From: Leifsonia sp. Leaf264
Lineage (GTDB): Bacteria; Actinomycetota; Actinomycetes; Actinomycetales; Microbacteriaceae
Length of the DNA: 64,000 nt
Direction of reading: 5' to 3'
Assembly (NCBI RefSeq): GCF_001422325.1
Contig: NZ_LMMR01000004.1
Location: forward strand, 628,208-692,207
This document shows positions 53,696 through 61,564 of this stretch, in pieces. Every line of letters begins with the position of its first letter. Position 1 is the first letter of the stretch. The notes below the pieces were generated by a model. It was not told where the DNA came from. It saw only the letters and a program-made list of their open reading frames with translations, and did not search any database. Position numbers and translations under genes: made by a program.

Positions 53696-54515
53696 GGCCC
53701 TGCACGGCCGAGCCGTCGAGATCGCGCAGGGTGACGCCGACGAAGCGCTCGGCCGCTGCGGAGGTCTGAACGCGCGTGGGCGGCTTTTCCGCCCGCAGCA
53801 CCTCGGTGATGACGTCGGCGATGTCGACCGGCTTCTGCGCTGCCGACGGGTCGAAGGTCGCGCGCGCGTGCCGCACGTAGGCATCGAGGGCCGGCGCATA
53901 GGCGGTGCCGGCGACGCGCTCCAGTGCGGCGCCGATGCCTGCGTTCCCGGCGAACTCGGTGTTCACGGCTCCGGGCTCCACGATGGTCACCGAGACGCCG
54001 ACGGATGCCGCCACCGGCGCGAGGCTCTCGAGGAAGCCCTCGACGGCGAACTTCGCGGCGCAGTAGGCCTCGTTGAACGGCTGGCCGACGACGCCGCCGA
54101 CGCTCGAGACCGTCACCACCCTGCCGCCGCTGGCGCGCAGGTGGCGGAGTGCGGCCTTGGTGAGGGCCACGACGCCGAAGTAGTTCACCTCCATGGCTGC
54201 GCGATAGTCGTCGAGCGAGTCCTGCTCGATGGTGCCCACGTGTCCGGCACCGGCATTGTTGACCAGCGCGTCGAGCCGGCCGTGCTCGGCGACGACGGCG
54301 GCGATCACAGCGTCGACGGCGGCGGCATCCGTCACGTCGAGTGTGCGGATGTCGAGCTCGACCCCTGCCTCGCGAGCGGCATCCTGCAGCGGACCCGACC
54401 TGGCGGTGTCGCGCATCGTCGCCACGACAGTGGCACCCTGCGCTGCCGCCGCGACGGCAGTGGCCAGGCCGATCCCGGAGGACGTTCCTGTGATGAGCAC
54501 GATCGATTCGTTCAT
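53646..54515 (-). CDS. SDR-family oxidoreductase (classical)
   Basis: A 289-residue short-chain dehydrogenase. NAD(P) motif TGTSSGIG is at about residues 9-16, NNAG near 89, catalytic Ser in TVSSVGG and the Tyr/Lys pair in EAYCAAKFA. The longer C-terminus and EPGAVNTEF resemble broad-specificity ketone/retinol-type SDRs; substrate unknown. ATG 54515 gives the usual N-terminus. The 3' end overlaps the LtrA gene. It is divergent from a second SDR gene at 54610. Confidence 0.88.
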   Translation of the reverse strand: MNESIVLITGTSSGIGLATAVAAAAQGATVVATMRDTARSGPLQDAAREAGVELDIRTLDVTDAAAVDAVIAAVVAEHGRLDALVNNAGAGHVGTIEQDSLDDYRAAMEVNYFGVVALTKAALRHLRASGGRVVTVSSVGGVVGQPFNEAYCAAKFAVEGFLESLAPVAASVGVSVTIVEPGAVNTEFAGNAGIGAALERVAGTAYAPALDAYVRHARATFDPSAAQKPVDIADVITEVLRAEKPPTRVQTSAAAERFVGVTLRDLDGSAVQGLTSGWIATDRAEHVAG

Positions 54516-54609
54516 GGGAGCCCCGATTCCGCGCGAATTGCGCATCAACCATTCCACCACGGATGACGCGGCCCTACTGTGAGCAGCAGACCGACGAGGG
54601 GGAGTGGCG

Positions 54610-55389
54610 ATGGATCTGGGACTGACCGGCCGCACGGCTGTCGTGACGGGAGCGAGCAAGGGCATCGGCTTGGCCATAGTGCGCGCCTTCGTGGCGGAGG
54701 GCGTGCAGGTGATCGCCGGCGCACGATCGTCGTCCGCCGCGCTCGACGAGCTCGTGGCGGGTGGATCGGTGCAGGTGGTCGCGGTCGACCTGTCCGAGCC
54801 CGACGCTCCGGAACGCCTCATCTCATCGACCGATCGCCCGATCGACATCCTCGTCAACAACGTCGGGCTCGCCACGGCGCGAACGGGCGGCTTCCTGTCC
54901 GTCACCGACGAGCAGTGGGTCGCGTCGCTGAACCTCAACCTGCTGGCCGCGGTGCGAGCCACCAGGGCGGTCCTCCCCGGGATGATCGCGGCCGGCTCCG
55001 GCGTGATCGTCAACGTCGCCTCGGTGAACGCCTACCTGCCGGACCCCGCCGTCATCGACTACTCCGCGGCGAAGGCTGCGCTGGCGAACTTCGCCAAGTC
55101 GCTGTCGAAGGAGGTCGGGCCTGCCGGCATCAGGGTCAACGGCGTCAATCCGGGACCGGTCGAGACGGCGCTCTGGCTCGGCGACGGCGGCATCGCCAGC
55201 TCGGTGAGCGGTGCGACGGGGCTGAGCCGCGAACAGGTGCAGAAGGGGGCCGTGGCGGATGCCGCCACACGACGCTTCACCACCCCGGAGGAGGTCGCCG
55301 ACCTCGTCGTCTTCCTCGCCAGCGACCGCGCCGCGAACATCACGGGTGCCGGCTACGCCATCGACGGCGGGCTGGTGCAGACGCTCTGA
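54610..55389 (+). CDS. SDR-family oxidoreductase (3-oxoacyl-ACP reductase-like)
   Basis: A 259-residue classical SDR with TGASKGIG at about residues 13-20, NNVG near 84, catalytic Ser in VASVNA and YSAAKAA for Tyr/Lys. It ends with the FabG-like ITGAGYAIDGGLVQTL. The substrate cannot be told. GAGGGGGAG sits about 5 bases before ATG 54610, preferred over GTG 54604. A TACTGT about 40 bases upstream may be the -10 box. Confidence 0.88.
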   Translation: MDLGLTGRTAVVTGASKGIGLAIVRAFVAEGVQVIAGARSSSAALDELVAGGSVQVVAVDLSEPDAPERLISSTDRPIDILVNNVGLATARTGGFLSVTDEQWVASLNLNLLAAVRATRAVLPGMIAAGSGVIVNVASVNAYLPDPAVIDYSAAKAALANFAKSLSKEVGPAGIRVNGVNPGPVETALWLGDGGIASSVSGATGLSREQVQKGAVADAATRRFTTPEEVADLVVFLASDRAANITGAGYAIDGGLVQTL

Positions 55390-55396
55390 CGTGCAG

Positions 55397-55427
55397 AACG
55401 GCCCGGACCGTCCTGGTCCGAGCCGTT
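55397..55427 (+). terminator. Terminator after the SDR gene
   Basis: AACGGC (55397-55402) pairs with GCCGTT (55422-55427) and CGGACC (55404-55409) with GGTCCG (55415-55420) around a 5-base loop, with one C/A mismatch. It lies 8 bases after the stop. Its reverse complement resembles the hairpin in the adjacent 56-bp repeats. Confidence 0.7.
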
Positions 55428-55442
55428 CGCCTGTTGCCGATC

Positions 55443-55778
55443 GTGCCGGTGGCCTGCACACGAATTGCTCGAACCCCGTGGTCCGAGCAGTCGGTTTCGT
55501 GCCGGTGGCCTGCACACGAATTGCTCGAACCCCGTGGTCCGAGCAGTCGGTTTCGTGCCGGTGGCCTGCACACGAATTGCTCGAACCCTGTGGTCCGAGC
55601 AGTCGGTTTCGTGCCGGTGGCCTGCACACGAATTGCTCGAACCCTGTGGTCCGAGCAGTTGGTTTCGTGCCGGTGGCCTGTACACGAATTGCTCGAACCC
55701 TGTGGTCCGAGCAGTTGGTTTCGTGCCGGTGGCCTGTACACGAATTGCTCGAACCCTGTGGTCCGAGCAGTCGGTTTC
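55443..55778. repeat. Six tandem 56-bp repeats abutting tRNA-Leu
   Basis: Six contiguous units of exactly 56 bp start at 55443, 55499, 55555, 55611, 55667 and 55723, each opening with GTGCCGGTGG. The next phase point, 55779, falls on the 3' end of tRNA-Leu, whose complement also reads GTGCCGGTGG. Units 1 and 2 are identical; later units differ at three sites only. On the minus strand each unit reads GGGTTCGAG, then CCACCGGCA followed by CGA, copying the T-loop and acceptor end of the tRNA. Each unit can form two hairpins in minus-strand RNA: a 10-bp stem TGCTCGGACC/GGTTCGAGCA and a 6-bp stem TTCGTG/CACGAA. No spacers and no convincing protein are present. This accounts for the otherwise gene-free 55390-55779. 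Confidence 0.95.
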
Positions 55779-55779
55779 G

Positions 55780-55860
55780 TGCCGGTGGTGGGACTCGAAC
55801 CCACACGTCTCTCGACAAAGCATTTTGAGTGCTCCGCGTCTGCCATTCCGCCACACCGGC
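55780..55860 (-). tRNA. tRNA-Leu (anticodon CAA)
   Basis: On the minus strand the acceptor GCCGGTG (complement of 55854-55860) pairs with CACCGGC, with discriminator A at 55780. The D-arm begins TGGCGGAATGGCAGACGC, the anticodon stem GAGCA/TGCTT encloses loop CTCAAAA with anticodon CAA (reads UUG), the long variable arm includes GTCGAGAGAC, and the T-arm is GTGGG TTCGAGT CCCAC. The long variable arm confirms a class II tRNA. CCA is not encoded; the next bases are CGA. The six 56-bp repeats follow directly downstream. Confidence 0.95.
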
Positions 55861-55884
55861 GCACGAGCCTGCATCAGGATACCG

Positions 55885-55890
55885 TAGGCT
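55885..55890 (+). promoter_or_regulatory. -10 box of leaderless pdtaR
   Basis: TAGGCT ends 7 bases before GTG 55898, in the short gap between the divergent tRNA-Leu and pdtaR. Confidence 0.5.
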
Positions 55891-55897
55891 TTCCGAC

Positions 55898-56506
55898 GTG
55901 ACTGACGCAGATACCTCCACTGTTCCCCCTCGGCGCGTCGTCGTCGCAGAGGATGAGTCCCTCATCCGTCTCGACATCGTCGAGATCCTCCGCGACAACG
56001 GCTTCGACGTCGTCGGAGAGGCCGGGGACGGCGAAACCGCGGTCGCCCTGGCGACGGAACTGCGTCCCGACCTCGTCATCATGGACGTGAAGATGCCCAA
56101 GATGACGGGCATCCAGGCTGCCGAGCAGCTCTCCAAGAACCACATCGCGCCCGTCGTGCTGCTCACGGCCTTCAGTCAGAAGGAGCTCGTCGAGCAGGCC
56201 AGTGAGGCCGGAGCCCTCGCCTACGTCGTCAAGCCGTTCACCCCGAACGACCTGCTTCCGGCGATCGAGATCGCCCTCGCCCGCTACGCGCAGATCATCG
56301 CCCTCGAGGCCGAGGTCGGAGACCTCGTCGAGCGCTTCGAGACCCGCAAGCTCGTCGACCGTGCCAAGGGCCTGCTCAACGAGAAGATGGGCCTGTCGGA
56401 GCCCGAGGCCTTCCGCTGGATCCAGAAGGCGTCGATGGACCGCCGCCTCACCATGCACGACGTCGCCCAGGCGATCATCGAGCAGCTGGCGCCCAAGAAG
56501 GCGTAG
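55898..56506 (+). CDS. pdtaR: PdtaR-type response regulator with ANTAR RNA-binding domain
   Basis: A 202-residue regulator. Residues about 13-130 are a receiver domain with phospho-acceptor Asp63 (LVIMDVKMP) and the conserved Lys in VVKPF. Residues about 142-197 are an ANTAR domain (RKLVDRAKGLLNEKMGLSEPEAFRWIQ). Homologues (M. tuberculosis Rv1626) are phosphorylated by the kinase PdtaS and bind paired RNA hairpins to prevent termination. No kinase gene is adjacent. The start GTG 55898 is supported by TAGGCT 7 bases upstream; upstream in-frame codons lie in the tRNA. Confidence 0.94.
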   Translation: MTDADTSTVPPRRVVVAEDESLIRLDIVEILRDNGFDVVGEAGDGETAVALATELRPDLVIMDVKMPKMTGIQAAEQLSKNHIAPVVLLTAFSQKELVEQASEAGALAYVVKPFTPNDLLPAIEIALARYAQIIALEAEVGDLVERFETRKLVDRAKGLLNEKMGLSEPEAFRWIQKASMDRRLTMHDVAQAIIEQLAPKKA

Positions 56507-56527
56507 TACTCCCACCAAGCTCGCTTC

Positions 56528-56549
56528 GGCCGCGCGCTTCACGCGGGCC
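56528..56549. terminator. Weak hairpin between pdtaR and the thioesterase gene
   Basis: GGCCGCG (56528-56534) can pair with CGCGGGCC (56542-56549) with one bulged G. It lies in the short gap between convergent genes and may terminate both. Confidence 0.35.
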
Positions 56550-56564
56550 TCAGCGGGCGGTGGC

Positions 56565-56987
56565 TCAGCGACCGGGAAGCTCTCTGATCAGGTTCGTGAT
56601 CCTGATGGTCGAGCAGCGCCGGCCCTGATCGTCGGTGATCGCGATCTCGTGGGTCGTCAGCGTGCGCCCGAGGTGGATCGGCGTGCAGACCCCGGTCACC
56701 CAGCCGCTGGTGGCCGAGCGCGTGTGCGTCGCGTTGATCTCGATGCCGACGGCGAGCTTGCCCTCGCCGGCGAAGAGGTTCGCGGCCATCGATCCGAGCG
56801 ACTCGCCGAGTACGACATAGGCACCGCCGTGCAGCAGCATCGCGGGCTGCGTGTTGCCCTCGACCGGCATCCGTGCCACCGCTCGCTCGACGCTGAACTC
56901 GGTGAACTCGATCCCCATCTTCTCCGCGAGAGCTCCCATGCCACGGGCCTGAACCCAGTCGATCCGGTCGGTGGTCTCGTCGCTCAT
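56565..56987 (-). CDS. PaaI/hotdog-fold thioesterase
   Basis: A 140-residue hotdog-fold protein. ARMPVEGNTQPAMLLHGGAYVVLGESLGSMAA carries the family motif with the His-Gly-Gly and the catalytic-type Glu. Such enzymes hydrolyse aryl- or acyl-CoA thioesters (PaaI, DHNA-CoA thioesterase); the actual substrate is not visible, and no phenylacetate or menaquinone genes are near. ATG 56987 has a weak AGGCGA box. It lies between pdtaR and polA on the opposite strand. Confidence 0.85.
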   Translation of the reverse strand: MSDETTDRIDWVQARGMGALAEKMGIEFTEFSVERAVARMPVEGNTQPAMLLHGGAYVVLGESLGSMAANLFAGEGKLAVGIEINATHTRSATSGWVTGVCTPIHLGRTLTTHEIAITDDQGRRCSTIRITNLIRELPGR

Positions 56988-57052
56988 CGTCGCCTGTCGG
57001 TCGAGGCATCCGTCGCTGCCGGAGCGTGCCGGAGCGTGTCGGATGCGGCTTG

Positions 57053-57058
57053 TAGTCT
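57053..57058 (+). promoter_or_regulatory. -10 box of leaderless polA
   Basis: TAGTCT ends 6 bases before GTG 57065, with no Shine-Dalgarno in between. Confidence 0.5.
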
Positions 57059-57064
57059 GGGGTC

Positions 57065-59746
57065 GTGTCAGACGCCGAAAAGCCTACCCTCCTCGTCATC
57101 GACGGCCACTCGCTGGCCTTCCGGGCCTTCTACGCCCTCCCCGTCGACAGCTTCCGCACCCGTGACGGGCAGCACACGAACGCCATCCACGGCTTCCTGT
57201 CGATGCTGCTCCTGCTCCTCCAGAATGAGAAGCCCACGCACATCGCCGTGGCGTTCGACATCTCGCGCGTCTCGTTCCGCACGCGGGAGTACGCCGAGTA
57301 CAAGGGAACGCGCGGCGAGACTCCGCCGGAGTTCATCGGTCAGATCCCGCTCCTGCAGGATGCCCTCGCCGCCATGAACATCGTCACCGTCGAGAAGGAG
57401 GACTACGAGGCCGACGACATCCTCGCCACCTTCGCGAAGCGGGGCGTCGAGGAGGGCTTCCGCGTGCTGCTGGTGTCCGGTGACCGTGACACCATCCAGC
57501 TCGTGAACGACGACGTGACGCTGCTGTACCCGAACTCGCAGGGGGTCTCGCAGCTCAAGCGCTACGACCCGGCAGCGGTCGAGGAGCGCTACGGCATCAG
57601 GCCGGAACAGTATCCGGAGGTCGCCGCCCTCGTCGGCGAGACGAGCGACAACCTTCCCGGCATCCCCAAGGTCGGCGAGAAGACGGCCGTCAAGTGGCTC
57701 GGCCTCTACGGCTCCCTGCAGGGAATCCTCGACAACGCCGATGACATCAAGGGCGTCGTCGGCCAGAACCTGCGCGACAACCGCGAGAACGCCGTGCGCA
57801 ACCGCCGTCTCAACCGGCTCGTCGACGACGTCGAGCTGCCTGTCGGCCCGAACGACCTCACCCGCCAGAAGATGAACGAGGAGGCCGTGCGCGAGATCTT
57901 CGGTCGTCTCGAGTTCCGCACCCTGCTCGACCGGGTCTACAAGCTCGAGGGCAGCGGTACCACCAGCGGCGCTGAGGGCGCCGCCGAGATCGCAGCGGCC
58001 GCCCCGGGCGTTCCGCCCACCCCGAAGCCGCGACTCCTCCTCGACGAGGAGCTGCGGGCCTGGTTCGAGAACGCCACCGCGGCGAACCCCGACGGCCTCG
58101 GCCTCACGGTCGAGACCCTCGACGGCAAGGTCATCGGCTTCGGCGTCGCGAGCGCCACCGAGGTGCTCGACATCCCGTGGCAGGCCGGCCGTGCCGACTA
58201 CCTGCCGTTCGAGACCTGGCTTGCCAGCGATTCCCCCAAGATCCTCACCGATGCGAAACCGCAGCTGAAGGCGCTCAAGCGCAGCGACCTCGCCTTCGGC
58301 GGCCTTCGCACCGACAACCTCGTCGCCGGCTGGCTGCTGCGGCCGAGTCTGCAGGAGAAGAACCTCGCGCAGCTCGTGCAGCGTTACCTGCACGAGGTGA
58401 TGCCCGAGGCCGATGCCAACCAGCTCGTCCCCGATGACTCCGTGGTCGCCGGGCCGCCCATCCAGGCCTGGTACACGCTGCGGGTCGCCCCGGTCATCCT
58501 CGGAGAGCTCTCCGACGGCTCGCGCAGCGTGCTCGTCGACATCGAGATCCCCGTGCTCCTCGCTCTCGTCGACATGGAGCTGCGCGGCGTCACGGTCAGC
58601 CACGAGCAGCTCTCCGCGCTGTCGGGCGAGCTCGGCGAGAAGGCCGCCGGCCTCGCGGCATCCGCCTACGCGGAGATCGGCCGCGAGGTGAACCTGGGTT
58701 CGCCCAAGCAGCTCCAGGACGTGCTGTTCGACCAGCTGGGCATGCCGAAGACCCGCGCCAACAAGACCGGGTACTCGACGGATGCCGGTGCCCTGGCCGA
58801 CCTGCAGGAGTCGAATCCGCACCCGTTCCTCGACCTGCTTCTGCAGCACCGCGATGCCACGAAGCTCCGTCAGATCGTCGAGACCCTCGACAAGGCCATC
58901 GACACCACCGGACGCATCCACACCACCTACGTGCAGGTGGGCTCGGCCACTGGACGCATCTCCTCGAACGACCCCAACCTGCAGAACATCCCCGTGCGCA
59001 CCGAGGAGGGCCGTCGCATCCGTGCAGCCTTCCAGTCGGGCGCCGGATACGAGACGCTGCTCACCGCCGACTACTCGCAGATCGAGATGCGCATCATGGC
59101 GCACCTCTCCGGCGACCCCGGGCTCATCGAGGCGTTCAACTCCGGCGAGGACCTGCACCGTTTCGTCGGCGCCCGCATCTTCGGGGTGGAGCCCGAAGAC
59201 GTCACGGCCCTGCAGCGCACCAAGGTCAAGGCGATGTCGTACGGCCTCGCCTACGGGCTCAGCGCCTTCGGCCTGTCGAAGCAGCTCCGCATCGACACCG
59301 CCCAGGCCAAGCAGCTGATGGGTGACTACTTCGAGCGTTTCGGCGCCGTGCGGGCGTACCTCCGCCAGGTCGTCGAACAGGCCAAGGTCGACGGCTACAC
59401 CGAGACGATCTTCGGCCGTCGGCGACCCTTCCCCGAACTGGCCAGCCCGAACCGCGTGCTGCGCGAGGGCGCAGAGCGTGCGGCGCTCAACTCGCCGATC
59501 CAGGGCTCGGCCGCCGACATCATCAAGATCGCGATGATCGGCATCGAACAGGACGTCACAGAAGCCGAGCTCGGTTCGCGGATGCTGCTCCAGGTGCACG
59601 ACGAGCTCATCTTCGAGGTCGTCGAGGGGGAGTGGGACCGCCTCGAGGAGATCGTGCGCCGACGCATGGCCGGTGCGGCAGACCTGCTCGTTCCGCTCGA
59701 GGTACAGGTCGGCCGGGGCGACGACTGGGACTCCGCGGCCCACTGA
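57065..59746 (+). CDS. polA: DNA polymerase I
   Basis: An 893-residue repair and Okazaki-fragment polymerase. The N-terminal 5'-3' exonuclease domain has IDGHSLAFRAFYALP, YEADDILATFA and GETSDNLPGIPKVGEKTA. The middle 3'-5' exonuclease-like domain (about 340-500) lacks the DEDD acidic residues, as usual in Gram-positive PolA, so proofreading is unlikely. The polymerase domain has DYSQIEMRI (near 669), RTKVKAMSYGLAYGLSAFG (near 720) and QVHDELIFEV (near 845). It appears leaderless. Confidence 0.97.
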   Translation: MSDAEKPTLLVIDGHSLAFRAFYALPVDSFRTRDGQHTNAIHGFLSMLLLLLQNEKPTHIAVAFDISRVSFRTREYAEYKGTRGETPPEFIGQIPLLQDALAAMNIVTVEKEDYEADDILATFAKRGVEEGFRVLLVSGDRDTIQLVNDDVTLLYPNSQGVSQLKRYDPAAVEERYGIRPEQYPEVAALVGETSDNLPGIPKVGEKTAVKWLGLYGSLQGILDNADDIKGVVGQNLRDNRENAVRNRRLNRLVDDVELPVGPNDLTRQKMNEEAVREIFGRLEFRTLLDRVYKLEGSGTTSGAEGAAEIAAAAPGVPPTPKPRLLLDEELRAWFENATAANPDGLGLTVETLDGKVIGFGVASATEVLDIPWQAGRADYLPFETWLASDSPKILTDAKPQLKALKRSDLAFGGLRTDNLVAGWLLRPSLQEKNLAQLVQRYLHEVMPEADANQLVPDDSVVAGPPIQAWYTLRVAPVILGELSDGSRSVLVDIEIPVLLALVDMELRGVTVSHEQLSALSGELGEKAAGLAASAYAEIGREVNLGSPKQLQDVLFDQLGMPKTRANKTGYSTDAGALADLQESNPHPFLDLLLQHRDATKLRQIVETLDKAIDTTGRIHTTYVQVGSATGRISSNDPNLQNIPVRTEEGRRIRAAFQSGAGYETLLTADYSQIEMRIMAHLSGDPGLIEAFNSGEDLHRFVGARIFGVEPEDVTALQRTKVKAMSYGLAYGLSAFGLSKQLRIDTAQAKQLMGDYFERFGAVRAYLRQVVEQAKVDGYTETIFGRRRPFPELASPNRVLREGAERAALNSPIQGSAADIIKIAMIGIEQDVTEAELGSRMLLQVHDELIFEVVEGEWDRLEEIVRRRMAGAADLLVPLEVQVGRGDDWDSAAH

Positions 59747-59760
59747 TCACGGGTGGGTCC

Positions 59761-59784
59761 GGGCCTCGGCCCCTGCGCCGCAGG
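59761..59784 (+). terminator. Possible polA terminator (two short hairpins)
   Basis: GGGCC/GGCCC (59761-59772) and CCTGCG/CGCAGG (59772-59784) are short tight inverted repeats 14 bases after polA. Loops are very small, so the call is weak. Confidence 0.3.
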
Positions 59785-59823
59785 TGGTGGCAGCAGTTGC
59801 ACGCGCTGGGCGACCCTGCGCAT

Positions 59824-59853
59824 GTGCCTGCGCGTGCCTGTGCCTGCGCGTGC
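59824..59853 (+). repeat. Short direct repeat before the DUF885 gene
   Basis: GTGCCTGCGCGTGC occurs at 59824-59837 and again at 59840-59853 (16-bp period), followed by more alternating GC-rich sequence. It lies upstream of the TAGGCT box. Confidence 0.7.
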
Positions 59854-59873
59854 GCGCCGGAGGCTCCAGCCCA

Positions 59874-59879
59874 TAGGCT
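59874..59879 (+). promoter_or_regulatory. -10 box of leaderless DUF885 gene
   Basis: TAGGCT ends 6 bases before ATG 59886. Confidence 0.5.
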
Positions 59880-59885
59880 CGAAGA

Positions 59886-61562
59886 ATGACGGCTGACTCC
59901 CTGCGCACCCCTACTGCCATCGACCGCATCGCCGAGGACTGGGTCGACACCCTGGTCGAACTCGAGCCGACCCTCGGTACGTACATCGGGCGAACCGAGG
60001 TCAACGACCGCTTCGCCGATCTGTCTCCCGCCGGCCGCGACGCCGTCGTGGGCGCCGGCCGCGAGGTGCTCGCCGCGCTGGAGGCCGCCACTCCGGCCGA
60101 CGACGTCGACGAGGTCACCCAGGCCGATCTCTCGAGCGAGCTGCGCCTCGCGATCGAGAGCCACGATGCCGGGCTGCACCTGCGCGACCTCAACGTGATC
60201 GCCAGTCCCGTGCAGGACCTGCGCGACGCCTTCGACCTGATGCCGACTGACACCGTGGAGGACTGGGAGATCGTCGACAAGCGCCTCGGCGCGCTTCCGG
60301 CCGCCCTCGACGGCTACATCGAGACGCTTCGTCAGGGCATCCGCGAGGGCGTGACGCCAGCGAAGCGCCAGGTGCGAGAGGTACTGACGCAGGCCCGCAA
60401 GCTGGCGGCGAACGACGGCTTCTTCTCCACCTTCGTCGCCGATGCGGAGCTCGCCGACGGCGACCTGCCTGCCTCGCTGGCCAAGCAGCTGTCGGCCTGT
60501 GCCGGCGCGTCGGCGACGGCCTATGCCGAGCTGGCCGAGTTCCTCGCCAACGAGCTCGAGCCGGCGGCCACGGATCGCGACGCCGTCGGACGTGACATCT
60601 ACGCCCTCCAGTCCCGGCACTTCCTCGGTGCCACCATCGACCTCGACGAGACCTACGAGTGGGGGATCGAGGAGCTGGCCCGCATGGTGGCCGAGCAGGA
60701 GTCGATCGCCCGCGAGATCAAGCCCGGGGCATCCGTTCACGAGGCCATCGAATTCCTGGACGGCGACCCCGCCCGCAAGCTGCACGGCACCGAGGCGCTG
60801 CAGCGCTGGATGCAGGAGACCAGCGACAGGGCTGTGGCCGAGCTCGGGGCAACGCACTTCGACATCCCCGAGGAGATCCGCACCCTCGAGTGCATGATCG
60901 CGCCCACTCAGGAGGGCGGCATCTACTACACGGGCCCCACCGATGACTTCTCGCGCCCCGGTCGCATGTGGTGGTCGGTTCCGGTCGGAGTCACCGAGTT
61001 CGACACCTGGCGCGAGCTCACCACCGTGTACCACGAGGGTGTGCCCGGCCATCACCTGCAGATCGGCCAGGCCGTGTACAACCGCGCCAAGCTCAACACC
61101 TGGCGCCGCCAGCTCGCCGGCACCTCGGGCCACGCCGAGGGGTGGGCGCTCTACGCCGAACGCCTCATGGAGCAGCTCGGCTACCTCGACGACCCGGCCG
61201 ACCGTCTGGGCATGCTCGACGGCCAGCGGATGCGGGCCGCGCGCGTCGTGCTCGACATCGGCGTGCACCTCGAGAAGCAGCGCCCCGACGGTCAGGGCGT
61301 GTGGACGGCCGAGTACGCCCTCGAGTTCATGCGCGCCAACGTCAACATGAGTGACGAGTTCATCCGCTTCGAGGTCAACCGCTACCTCGGTTGGCCGGGC
61401 CAGGCGCCGTCCTACAAGGTGGGCCAGCGCATCTGGGAGCAGCTGCGTGACGACGCAGCGGCGCGCGAGGGCTCGGCATTCTCCATCAAGGAGTTCCACC
61501 GCCGTGCGCTCGACCTCGGCGGCGTCGGCCTCGACACCCTGCGCTCCAGCCTGCTCGGCTGA
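59886..61562 (+). CDS. DUF885 family putative zinc peptidase
   Basis: A 558-residue soluble protein without a signal peptide. The DUF885 core carries a gluzincin-like metal site HEGVPGHH (His383, Glu384, His389, His390), with EGWALYAERLMEQLG downstream supplying the likely third ligand. The family is related to M32/M3-like peptidases but substrates are mostly unknown. Its first half is helical and acidic. The next gene begins 2 bases after the stop, which suggests an operon with the DUF4166 and DUF1731 genes. Confidence 0.85.
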   Translation: MTADSLRTPTAIDRIAEDWVDTLVELEPTLGTYIGRTEVNDRFADLSPAGRDAVVGAGREVLAALEAATPADDVDEVTQADLSSELRLAIESHDAGLHLRDLNVIASPVQDLRDAFDLMPTDTVEDWEIVDKRLGALPAALDGYIETLRQGIREGVTPAKRQVREVLTQARKLAANDGFFSTFVADAELADGDLPASLAKQLSACAGASATAYAELAEFLANELEPAATDRDAVGRDIYALQSRHFLGATIDLDETYEWGIEELARMVAEQESIAREIKPGASVHEAIEFLDGDPARKLHGTEALQRWMQETSDRAVAELGATHFDIPEEIRTLECMIAPTQEGGIYYTGPTDDFSRPGRMWWSVPVGVTEFDTWRELTTVYHEGVPGHHLQIGQAVYNRAKLNTWRRQLAGTSGHAEGWALYAERLMEQLGYLDDPADRLGMLDGQRMRAARVVLDIGVHLEKQRPDGQGVWTAEYALEFMRANVNMSDEFIRFEVNRYLGWPGQAPSYKVGQRIWEQLRDDAAAREGSAFSIKEFHRRALDLGGVGLDTLRSSLLG

Positions 61563-61564
61563 GC

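Noticed and set aside
52418-53899. N-terminal extension of the YihY frame to 845 codons
   Set aside because: The extension is antisense to the LtrA gene and low in complexity; GTG 52417 has a proper ribosome-binding site and gives the family length.
54516-55013. N-terminal extension of the minus-strand SDR frame
   Set aside because: It is antisense to the second SDR gene; ATG 54515 gives the standard SDR N-terminus.
55443-55778. CRISPR array
   Set aside because: The 56-bp units are contiguous with no unique spacers and no cas genes are near.
55340-55874. Repeat protein encoded by the 56-bp array
   Set aside because: Because 56 is not a multiple of three, several frames on both strands stay open and give similar peptides; there is no start signal, and a tRNA gene lies in the way.
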